The translations under genes and the position numbers were made by a program. 64,000 nucleotides of DNA from positions 62,001 through 126,000 of the forward strand of contig NMRA01000758.1 of the NCBI GenBank assembly GCA_002633005.1, read 5' to 3'. Positions 12,001-24,000 of this stretch are shown here, in pieces. Position 1 is the stretch's first letter. Each line of letters opens with the position of its first letter. The DNA is from Phoronis australis (Eukaryota > Phoronida > Phoronidae). The notes beneath the pieces are model-generated. The model saw only the letters and a program-made list of their open reading frames with translations. It made no database searches and was not told the DNA's origin.

Positions 12001-15000
12001 ATTCCAAAGGTGCAGTCAGGTTGTATAGTACAAACCTTGATCTCCGAGTTTCTTCTTTCACTACGATAGATAGTAAAATGAAACAAATTTCACCTAAAGC
12101 TAATTATATTGGCAAAATGAGCTTTTTTGGTTCCAGAAAAAACGTTTTACCAAAGCGAGTGCCCATAATTATTTAAAATGATGAATGCAAAGGTGCACAA
12201 GTGGAAACAACAAAGCATTGAATTCGTAATACTCATCAATTTTGGGTAAAAATAACTACAAAGAATTACCTTTTTTTTCAATGCCTGCTATTATTGCTGT
12301 GAATGCCCACAATTTTACAAAATACTTTGAGATGGTAGTTACGGTACAGAGTTTGTAAAGCATTGAATTGATGCCACAAATCTTTTATGAAAAAAATGAG
12401 AAAATAATGTAACAGCACTTTGTTCTGTGAAGGAAACACGGCAAGACCTCTTGACTCCACAGAACCACGCACACTGTATACCACCATGTTGCTAGCATCT
12501 CCAAAAATGCATCAAATTTGACTAAAAAACAATAACTATTTGTGTACCATGAAATTCCTTTGGAGATATCTTTAAACATATTTAAATTACATTGCTTTTT
12601 AAAATAGCCTTTATATAAAGAAGGTATAGATAAGAGTGGCTTGGTGAGAAAAATTACAAGCATTACAGTAAAATCTAATCAATTTTAGAAAGAAATGTTT
12701 GACCCATAATACTCTTTTATCAATGTTCAAGGATTTCTGACAGTGTTGGGAATGCTGCTGATTTTCAAAACCTTACCTGATGGTGGGTGTGGTACAAAAC
12801 TTGGGCATGGACAAGCAAATAATTTGCTGCTACATATCTTACAGTGAATGAAACTTTACTTGTCAGCCATATTGTGTCCTCACTTGGTGAGATAGTACCA
12901 CAGCATCAGGCCAGAAAGCAGCGTATTTGGTTCTGGTCTCTCATTTTTTGATAGTCGAGTCAGATGTGTAGGCGGGGTGGGCAGATGATGCAGTAGATGA
13001 ACACATAGTTCTCAAAATGACTCGGCATAGACACCAAAATCCAATATCCTTTTTAGCTTAGTCACCAATACTTTCTGCACATGTTGCCACGTGTACTGAA
13101 ACTTAGGAGAAAAATGAAAATCTCACCAATTTAGGACACAATATGGCCGACAAGTGAATTTTTTTCGTTATTTTCCAATCAAGACGTGAAGCACCAAATG
13201 AAATGATTTTCCATGTTTAGGTTCTATTTCACAGCTACCATCAAAACTTTGTTTTGAAAAATTTGTGGGCATTCACAACAAGGTTAGGAGCCCTTGAAAA
13301 TTGAAACAAGAGCAACACAGAACGTTGAAATGCGCCCACGAATGCATCACAAATGGTGTGCTTTTAGGGTTGTTTATTTGTATCATCAAAATGGCCACTA
13401 GATAGTGCAAAATACATCAAATCCGTCTGAAAACCAGAAAATGTCATCGTTTCTTTAAAAGAAAGCCCTTTACCAAATTTCATTAAAATTTGTCGAGGAA
13501 CTTCAGAGAAACAGAGGAAAATGAAAAAAAAAAATGAAATTGCCACAAGGGGGCACAGAGTTCTTTGGATCCGTCTAAAAGTCGTCATCTTCTCTTGTTA
13601 ACTTCATTTAAATACACATGCTAAATTTAATAAAGATCCTGCATAGGGCTTAGGAGATACAGGTATGGGTGCAAAAAACCAAACTGCCACTAGGAGGCGC
13701 CACAGTAGTCGAAGTCGTCGAAAATTCATCGTCAACCGTTTTCTTCATAGAAAGAATATACATGCCTGACTTTCACAATCATCCTATGAGTGGTTTGGTT
13801 GACAGAGGGACGGACACCAAAAAAAAACTCAAAAAAAACAAAAATGGCCACTAGGTGTTGCAAAATACCTTGAATCAATCCGAAGATGAATGGCTAGCGT
13901 AACCTCAGATGACTATGTGCCAAATTTTCTGGAAATCCGTTGAGGATCTCTGAAGATACATAAAAACTATAATTGCTACTAGGGGGCACACCGGTAAACC
14001 GATCTGTCCGAAAGTCATCATCGTCCGTTGTCAACTTCAAATAAATACATTTGCTAAATTCAATAAAGATCCTGTAGAGTGTTTAGGAGATACAGCCATG
14101 GGCGCAAAAACAAACAAAATTGCCACTAGGAGGCGCAAGAGTAGTCGAAGTCGTCGGAAAATCATCGTCAACTGTCTTCTTCACAGTAAGAACATACATG
14201 CCCATTTTTACAATCATCCTTATAGTGCTTTGGTTGTTAGAGGGGCGGACGCAAATAAACGACTCGCAAATAGTAAAAATGGCCACTAGATGGTGCAATA
14301 TGCCTCAAGTACATCTGAAAACTGGAGGATAGCGTGAACTCATTAATAGATGCCTGTATGTCAAATTTCATGAAAATCGATTGAGGACCTTTGAAGATAC
14401 AGAGATAAACGTAAAAAACTAAAATCGTCACACGGGGCACAGCGNGCAGTGGGCGGTTAAATCGAAATTCACCTAAAGTAGGGGGTGGGCGGTTAACTGA
14501 GCATGGGCGTTAACCCGAACGATTACGGTACATGCCTGACTTTCACAATCATCCTATGAGTGGTTTGGTTGACAGAGGGACGGACACCAAAAAAAAACTC
14601 GAAAAAAACAAAAATGGCCACTAGGTGTTGCAAAATACCTTGAATCAATCCGAAGATGAATGGCTAGCGTCACCTCAGATGACTATGTGCCAAATTTTAT
14701 GGAAATCCGTTGAGGATCTCTGAAGATACATAAAAACTATAATTGCTACTAGGGGGCACACCGGTAAACCGATCTGTCCGAAAGTCATCATCGTCCGTTG
14801 TCAACTTCAAATAAATACATTTGCTAAATTCAATAAAAATCCTGTAGAGTGTTTAGGAGATACAGCCATGGGCGCAAAAACAAACAAAATTGCCACTAGG
14901 AGGCGCAAGAGTAGTCGAAGTCGTCAGAAAATCATCGTCAACTGTCTTCTTCACAGTAAGAACATACATGCCCATTTTTACAATCATCCTTATAGTGCTT

Positions 15001-18000
15001 TGGTTGTTAAGAGGGGCGAACGCAAATAAACGACTCGCAAATAGTAAAAATGGCCACTAGATGGTGCAAAATGCCTCAAGTACATCTGAAAACTGGAGGA
15101 TAGCGTGAACTCATTAATAGATGCCTGTATGTCAAATTTCATGAAAATCGATTGAGGACCTTTGAAGATACAGAGATAAACGTAAAAAACTAAAATCGTC
15201 ACACGGGGCACAGCGATATTGGGGTCGGTCCGAAACTCGTCGCCCTCTGTCGTCAACCCCATAGGAACACACCTGCCAAATTTCAATAAGATCCTGCCAG
15301 AGCTTTAGGAGATACAGCCGCAGATGCCGGAGACCAGGCGGCGGACAGAGATGACGTCAATATGCAACCACATATAAATATGCTAGTGCATAAAAAGGCA
15401 TTTTTGGTAATTATTTTTGTCTGAATTTGGTGAGATTTTATCGTACGGTGTTTTTATCATTGGAAACCATGCTTAATTTTTTCAGTTATGGCCTACTTTC
15501 CACTTTTTTAAATTTCAAATTTACAAGATTTGTTATACGTAAAACTGTTGTTGAAAGACTGGCAACAATGATCATGTATTATCAATAGCAGTATGTAAAA
15601 TGAAACCATAAGGTTGTCTACATATAACACATAGCACACAATTGAGGAATTCAGTCAATGATTTCTTCCTCGCACGACTGACTACCCAAATCTAATGTTA
15701 ATTCGATTTCTTGTAAGTCATGTCATCTTTTGTAGTTATCTATACCACTGAAATAAAAAAGAAAAATAAGAACATGAGGGCAACTCAAAAATATTTTATC
15801 TGATATCTTACCAAAGAATTTGGCTTATCTTTTTTAGTTACAAATAGGACACATTTGTTGCAACAAAAATTAGCAGGCACTGACAACTGGAAGTGGGAAG
15901 TATAATAGTATGAACCCACCTACAGCAGAGAAACCAACAATATTTCAAGGATAACTCAACTGATTGCATTACAGGTGTTCTGATCACTCAGTCAGCCTGC
16001 GTGGACGATACAGTTAGCCTCTCATGTAATGCAAAGGACTCCATCAAACTGGTACGCCTACAGTTTGGCCGGCCAAGAGATGGCACTTACTGTACAAACA
16101 AGACTGGTGACTGTCTGCTGGTGCTGACAGCGTCAAGTAGCAAGCCATATATCGACTTATTTCAGAGCGTCAGCACATCATGCGCAAACCTGACATCTTG
16201 CAGCGTGAGTGCGTTGGCAATAGGTATACCAGACTGTCAGCTGACCGATCTACCTACCCCAGGGGCTCCCAGTACATATATGGTATTGGATTATGAGTGT
16301 GCGGGTAAGTGAAGCAGAGAGACAGATAAAAGAAACTACTCAATCTAACAGTAATTGTAATGCCCATACACTAACTCTTCACTTGTTTTACTATAACTGA
16401 CAAAATGGTCATTCTGGTTTTCAAAGGCTACTTGGCTAAAGATAATGGAAATTCATGTTGCTTTAAGTCATGTGCATAGCACAAATCAAGATAATAATTG
16501 AATGGAATTCCTGAAGCTTATGCTGGACCCTAGAAAAATGTTCAAATTTGGCTATTACTTTGCAAATCATATTTCAACAAATTGGCAGACTTGATTCATA
16601 TGAAACTTTCAAATAAAATGTTTTATGCAATTGTTCTTAAAATGCTCCACTTTTGTATGATTTTCAAGAAAAACAAATCAAAACTTGCATAAAACAAAAA
16701 CAAAACAATTTAGAAAACTAACACTTTTGAAATTTCATTTTGTACGTTTAAATCAAATGAGAATTTGGTAATGTTTTTGATACCTTAGTTTTCCAATTAA
16801 TGAGCCTTTCTTTTTGCTAAATTAAAAAACATAACTGTCACATAACCTAGTTAATGAAAGACTGGGAAAAGTCAAAATCAAATTCTGCAGACTTTCTACT
16901 TCCAGAAAATATATACCATTACTGTGTTAAAAGTCTATAGTAAAAATATATACCATTACTGTGTTAAAAGTCTATAGTAAAAATATATACCATTACTGTG
17001 TTAAAAGTCTATAGTAAAAATATATACCATTACTGTGTTAAAAGTCTATAGTTTTCTACATCTTTGGCTAATACACAGGCTTGTCAATAAGGTCCTACGT
17101 AACATTAATCTTGTTTTGGAGAATTTTGCTGAAATAACCTTTCATTTTTATGTTACAAATGAATGTGTTAAATATGTGAACAGTTATTCCAGTTGCAATG
17201 TGAACTAGTAATAATTTAGATTCACCCACAATGAGCCAGATCTATAATAACTTAGATTCACTCACAATGTGCCAGATCTGTAATAATTTAGATTTGCCCA
17301 CAATATGCCAGATCTAATAATTTAGATTCGCCAAAAAATATGCCAGATCTATAATAATTTAGATTCGCCCCCAACAACCCAGATCAGCAATAATTTAGAT
17401 TTGTCCACAACATGCCAGGACTCTAATAATTTAAGAATTGACCGCAGCATGCCAGGTCCGTAATAATTTAGATTCACGCAAAACATGCCAGGTGTATAAT
17501 AATTTAGATTCACCCAAAATATGCCAGATCTATAATAATTTAGATTCGCCCCCAACATCCCAGATCAGTAATAATTTAGATTTGCGCACAACATGCCAGG
17601 TTTGTAATTATTTAAGATTTGACCGTAACATGCCAGGTCTATAATAATTTAGATTTGCCCACAACATGCCAGGTCTGTAATAATTTAGATTCGCCCACAA
17701 CATGCCAGGGCTGTAATAATTTAGAGTTCACCCACAATGAGCCAGATCTGTAATACAAGATTGAGTTATTCCACTATACTGATTACGCTTTATTTATCAA
17801 CGAATTGAATATCAATTGTTTCTCATCATCCCCTCTTACCATCATTAACAATTATTTGAACAGTTGATACCAATGTTTACTTGTCACTTCATAGGATTAT
17901 TATTCAAAACATTACTGACTAGACAGTAGATATGTTCGTGCATTTGTACACTTCAATCAGTTGAAGTACAGGTCAACTACCTGAATGGTTCTTGATAAAT

Positions 18001-21000
18001 TAACACACATTTAGAATATATTCCTGCACAACCAAAAAGACCTTTAAAGGAACGTTATAGGAAAGAAAAGTGATTATCTGAGTTCATGGTCAGCACTGCA
18101 TCGTACCTTCAATCCGCAAGTTGCAGGTGCTCTGCTGCCGCAGCTTAACACTATCAGATAAATGGCAAAGTATTCAAGTTGGAGGGCCTTGGTTTCAGTT
18201 AATATCTGGCAGACAACAGCAAGAACTGTAAAACTGTACAAAAAAAACTTTAACTTAACCGATTTTGTGGTTTTATAGTCTTAATCAAAACAAATAATTC
18301 CATGAAGTCTTTTCTAGCCAACAGTAATCCAAAAATGTGTTTTCCGATACCGTCTCTTTTAACATAAAATATCTCAAATTTAGTGTGTGGTACAGTTGAA
18401 GCTAGTGGCTGCTTTTCAATGAATTTTCAGACTATAAATAAATGTACACAACAAAGACGAGAAATTTATAATATGTCGTATCAATTCTTATCCGATAGGT
18501 ATTACAATACGAGCATGAGATACATCACTAGTCAGATACATTATCATATTCCTAAGTGTAAGTAAACTAGACGACAAAGCACAATTACAAGCTTCCTTTC
18601 AGTCATAAATTTATTGTACTAGATGGCAAGAAAATCAGTCATTAAAATTGCGGGCAGAAAGTTCTTAATGAGCATCTTTGCAACAGGTAAACTATTATCA
18701 GCCATGGCAGTATAGAATTATTTTTGATGACAAAGAACATAAAAACCTGCAAAGCAATCTGTTAGGGCAGATCTACGAATTTAGTGATAGGAGGTTTACT
18801 GGATCAATGCCACTATCTTGTTATGCGAATACCCTTTTATTGGAGTTGAAACCCCTTGAATCCACCCGTAGACCCGCCACTAACCGTATAAACCCTCTTC
18901 TCTTAAGAATAATAAGTAGCATACAGCTTAAATATGTACAATGTTTGTACCAGCGTGTTACGTTTTTTATATCTCCATTGAGATACACAAAAGCATTCAA
19001 ACTCAGACTTTGCCCAGATTTAACTACTTACCATAAAATCTCACCAATTCAGGTCTAAAACAATTATAAAAATTGCCATTTTTTCATTTTTAGTAAATAA
19101 AACAAAAATTTCTGTGTCTGTTTCTGTTGACAAAGGAAGATATTACATCCAAAAATTTCAAATTTCAGTTGAACCATTCTTGTTGTTTTATTTACCGATT
19201 TATATTCTACATTTCGTGAAACAATAGTATCCTTGGGAGGATCTGGATCGCCTTATTTAGTTTCAGATTTATTTTCTACGTTATTTTTCATTTTTCAACG
19301 ACTCCAACATTGTTGCCATTCATCCTCGATCTTTCAAAATATTGTCTGGTGGTAGCTATGGTGTAGAAATATAAGAAAATTAAAATTCACTTGTATGCCA
19401 AATTGTGTCCTAAATTGGTGATATTTTACTGTAAGATAACATGAATCATAACAGAACAACCACTACTAACATATACGCACTTATACAGAACAGTCATTTC
19501 ATATGAAGACTACATGTATTGTGACCCTGTGTTACTGTAGGTCATGGAACTGGCAATTTGCCAAACACCTGCCTGCCATATATTTCGTAAAACACCTTGG
19601 ATATTGTTTTCACCAACAAAAGTAAGTTTAACTTCTTTTATTCCCATGACATCAAGCTGCACTGTTACAAGGTGAATAACTTGTTTAGATATAAAAGGAA
19701 TGAAAGTTCTCCCAAAGTTACACACAATTTCCATTTTGGCATTCTGTGCCCATCTTGTGTGATGTCATTTTGAGAAAATCTCAGAGAGGAAACAAAGTGT
19801 TTCTTTCTTCTTTTAGTTACTTCAGAAACTCAAAACGTAACTTCAGAATGTTGACATCCTGACTTCGAGACTATTTTTCTCGAGATACAACCTACAACTA
19901 AATTGAAGAAATCCCACCTACAGTGGTTTGGGTAAATGACCACAAACTGGTCTTAAATTCTTTCATAGCGACTCATTCCAATTTTTCCAAGGCAAATTTC
20001 AGAGGATACCAACAGATCAGCTTGGAAACATATCTAGGTACTTTATCGTCAAATAAAATTTACTAAAGAAACAACTTTACTTGGTTTAAACAGTGTGCCA
20101 CCTGCTGGAAGAATCTTGTGCATTGCACTTCTCTTCTTCATGTCAAGAACTTTGTTTATAAAATGGCAGTTAACTGGATTACATTGACAACTTTCACTTA
20201 CATTTTTCACAAGTTTTTGTTCTGGGAATCCCATGGCAGTTCGGTTTTGATTTGCCATAACAATGAGATGTAGAAAGTTTAAGTGTATCGCCAGCAAAGC
20301 AAATCGTAGACAAAAATACAGAGGACCCAATATCTGCACAAGCGCAAGTATGTGTCACTTCTCCCATATGAAACAATTCCATTCACTCTAGTGAGGTATG
20401 TATTAACTAATAATGTGGCTCGAAATCATTTCAAGTATCAGGTTTGGGTTGAATGATTGCAGCTAATCTGGTAATATTTACAGAATATGATTTCAGCCTC
20501 AAACAGGGCTTAAGGTTAGCTCAAAACTTATTTAGTGACCGCCATTCTAATTCATATATCAAAAAACAGGCTTTGTCCACTAGTGAAAGTATGTATTTTC
20601 TGGAAAAACATAAGAGGTTATAAAAATATGTTTCATATTGGCGCGCAATAATTATTATTACGTTACCACCTTTTTTAAGTCAAAATTCCATTTTTAAGAA
20701 AGGTACATCCATATAGCAAAATAAACCCTGGTAGATTTTAAATTGTATTTGCATACTGTTTAAGATTTTCTTCGATTATTGTCAAGAAAGTTGGACACAT
20801 TAATTTTTAAGTATGGCGGAGATTTCTACATTGCTGCCGCCTAAAATGAATTTCTAAATATTACTACCAAAATGACTCAAAAAAAGGTGTCAAAAGGAAT
20901 GAAATATCTTCCTGGCGTGATCAAAATATTTTAAAAGAGAAATATAAACAAGGAACTCATACACAACTTTTTCTTAAATTTCCTTGACTTCACAAATGTA

Positions 21001-24000
21001 CCTAACAACATGATCTGTTATTCTCTTAACTCATATGCTAGGATTAACTTTGAGCTTCCCTTGGTCACACTACTTTTCAGACATAACAACGACAGCGAGT
21101 TCAGATACAACAGGTGAGACACTACCCTTACCGTGACCTACCCATCAACGTTGTTGTTGCTTTTGTTGTTGTTATTGTTGTTATTATCATTATTATCATT
21201 ATTATTATTATGAATGATAAAATTATCCTAGTAAAAAACCCAATTGTGCTTGTGATTTAGTACCTATACTGAACTCCCTTGCATCTTACCAGTTAGTAGT
21301 TCATCCAGTGTACGGCTTAATAGAACCTTGCAAGTTTAGCAACAACCTGCTACAGTTCACCCCAAAATGTCGCTGTGTATGGGGTCTTGTGAATGTTGCA
21401 CAAAAGGGCCTGACCTCTGAAAGTGATACCATGGTATGGCCAAATCTGTTTTGTCTAGTTTTCCCACAAAATAAAGATTTTGACAATTCAAGTCTATAAC
21501 TAGCATGGTTTGTGCTGAGTAGATGTCATGAAACACTCTTGGTACATTTTCTATTATTTATAATAAATCAGCATTTGATCAATGAAAAATGATAATTTTG
21601 TCAATTATTTCAGTGCAAAATAAGTAGAGAATTACATTACCTATTGATTTGTTGTACATAACAGCAGCTTAACATGCTCAAGGCAAAGTCGGATCATCAA
21701 TTTGAACTAAGAAAAATACCAGCATGGAATTTATTATACTGAAGAGTAATTCATATTACATAACAAAAGACATCAATTAATGCATATTTATTATATTTCT
21801 AACTACTCACTGGTTACATAAGAATACAAACCATCATCTCCAAGTACACATGTAAAAGCATGACATTGGTTATATTGTGGGTACAAAAACGAAAATCAGT
21901 AGCAACCAAGTAACAAACAGAATGGTTTCATACATCATTTCATCAGAACTTAAAGCAAATGCTTATATCTTTAAACACAAAAAAAAGTTTATTTCAAAAC
22001 TCATATGGCCATTATCTCACTGTTCAACATATAATATACAAACACTATAATCTCGCCATATCATCAAATACTCAAAATTTTGCTCCTAATTACCACTGCT
22101 TGTTGAATGAATGATGCTGTATTTCTTAAAACATACATAGAATCTGAACTCAAGAGTGCCTAACGTTTCTACTTCTAACAATACACTGTGGTAAAAGATA
22201 ATTCCGTAGGTCCGCAAGGACAGGACAATCAAGTAAAAGGTGTATCTCTGTTTCAATTTCATCCTCGTAACAAACTTTACGAATTCTTTCTGGTCGAGGT
22301 TAATTGTTTCTTCTCCCCAACTCAATCATAAGATGATATGTGGAACACCTCAAATTTGCTGATTTAAAGACAGGCTATCACATAAATACTTTTCACATGT
22401 TAATTCAGATTAAATTGAACCGTAAATATTACATTTATCCCTATTTGCAAATGAAGACGACCAAAATTGAAAATTTATATCCCTAAGTTTTCGCTTAAAA
22501 GAAATTTAAAAAAATCATTTCATGACTTAAATCGTTAAAAGTTCACTATTGAAAAACAGAAATAAGGCATTCTACATCAGATCTTTGAGTTTCTAAACCA
22601 TTTTAGTTGATTTTAGTGAATGATAAAGAACGTCTTCCAAGAATATTTCAACTGGTTATACGCACGTGGATGCCATCTCAATCTGTTTGAACTGAAACTA
22701 GTTTTGGGTGATGACGATGGTAGAATCCTCACCAGGGGTATAGTCGTAAGGGGAACAGGGCTGTACCTTAACATTTTACAGCCAGGGGACCATATTCCTT
22801 ACAAAAGATTTAATTTTCCACCATATTGTTGTCTAAACTTTAGAAAATTTAATATTACATTTCATTCCTATAGAAATAGCCTTTCTTGTTCAAGTAGTAT
22901 TATTAACAGTTTTATGTCTTCCGATCTTATGTCTAGTGTCACTGCACCCCATGGGGTCCTCCAGGTATTCTATCGGTTGGAGTCACAACTTGTGCCTAGT
23001 ATGATGAAGATAGCAAGCTTCTCATCTATTGTGACTCACTATCTCTAGGACAGTACTCATCACAGTCACCACCCGAAATTTAAGAAATGATCACTTTAAA
23101 CACCCATGCTTGACTTAGTCCCCACCCCCAGTTTACACCAATGAGATTTCCTTAAAACACTCAACTGGTAACTATTTCAGCTCTAAAAATGTACACACTT
23201 CACTTACTTTCGCATAACGGACTGTCAGTACCAGTAGCAGCAACACCTTGTCTGATATTCCAGTGGTAAAATACCCACTTTTTACAGAAGCAGGCTTAAA
23301 ATGCACGTACTAACATTAGCGTCCTTGAGTGAAAATATGGTGAAAGTGAGAGCGAAACCACCATTCGGGGAAAACACCATCCTGACTTCAAAAAAATTCT
23401 GTTTTAAGTGTCCACAGTGATTTTTTAATTTTCTAAATTGAGTGCCCTGGGTATTAACCCAGTCGAGAACTGTACGTGATCAGTTGGGCACTCACTTTGT
23501 GGTTGATAAGATGAGGAGGTTGATGGTAGGTTCCTCACACCAAGTTGCCTAGTACCTCAGATCAGTTGGCCACACATGTTGTGGTTTGTAATGACGAAGA
23601 CGGTGATGGTAAGGTCCTCACACCTAGTAGCCCATAACCTCAGATCAGTTGGCCAGAAATGATGTGGTTGATAATGAAGAAGACGGTGATGGTAAGTTCC
23701 TCACACCTAATTGCCCATAACCTTAGATCAGTTGGTCACACATAATGTGGTTAGTAATGATGAAGACAAGTAATGGTAGGGTCCTCATACATAGTAGCCC
23801 AGTACCTTAGATCAGTAGGTGACAAATGTTGTGGTTGATTATGATGAAGACAGTGAAGACAGTCCACACTGGTTATCCTCAACTGTTTGTTTTCCTTAAT
23901 CTTGTTCCTAGATTTTGATGGCAATGAAAACTACTACACAAGTTCATTCCTATAGAACAATAGCTGAGAGTCATCAAAAGGCTGTGTAAATTGTGTTTTG

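Larger units (their letters stand above)
13385..15340 (+). repeat. Modular degenerate repeat with CTCF-like cores
   Basis: Units of roughly 130-180 bp follow one another. Each has a 'tGCCACTAGGnGGCGC'-type core, then text like 'ccaaatttcatgaaaatc' and 'ggagatacag'. Cores lie at 13395, 13543, 13687, 13847, 13976, 14123 and 14283, with further copies in the duplicated segment at 14618, 14747, 14894 and 15054. No stable reading frame; the open frames on both strands are by-products. The family is not known to me. Confidence 0.7.
13117..15440. mobile_element. MITE-like element, copy 2, interrupted by a nested modular repeat
   Basis: The left end (aaaatctcaccaatttaggacac, truncated here) is at about 13117 and the inverse end (tttggtgagattttatc) at about 15424-15440. 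The interior just inside the left end (cagctaccatcaaaac; aggagcccttga) matches the 264-bp copy at 6931-7194. About 2 kb of unrelated modular repeat lies between, so the small element was probably invaded. Confidence 0.45.
9092..15974 (+). other. Intron 1 of the SUEL/mucin receptor gene
   Basis: About 6.9 kb, gt..ag. No further exon recognised. Its right half is the MITE-like element at 13117-15440 with the nested CTCF-like modular repeat. Fragments resembling the MITE interior are also visible near 12300-12370. Confidence 0.6.
16305..18383 (+). other. Intron 2 of the SUEL/mucin receptor gene
   Basis: About 2.1 kb. Holds two tandem arrays (16906-17052 and 17205-17750) embedded in a dispersed repeat related to 46280-46800. 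No exon seen. Confidence 0.6.

Noticed and set aside
14990-15286. Minus-strand open frames of 67-98 codons with PSSGHFYYLR
   Set aside because: By-products of the modular repeat; the same peptide appears in both duplicate copies and diverged modules without a conserved start.
17349-17644. Open frames with periodic LNYY / NNLDS peptides
   Set aside because: Pure translation of the 36-bp minisatellite on both strands.
18678-19058. 126-codon plus-strand open frame
   Set aside because: Poor splice context, no extracellular hallmarks, and its end runs into the MITE-like element.
22620-23048. 142-codon plus-strand open frame in intron 4
   Set aside because: No domain recognised, no phase-compatible splice sites to the neighbouring exons; left as chance or unrecognised repeat.
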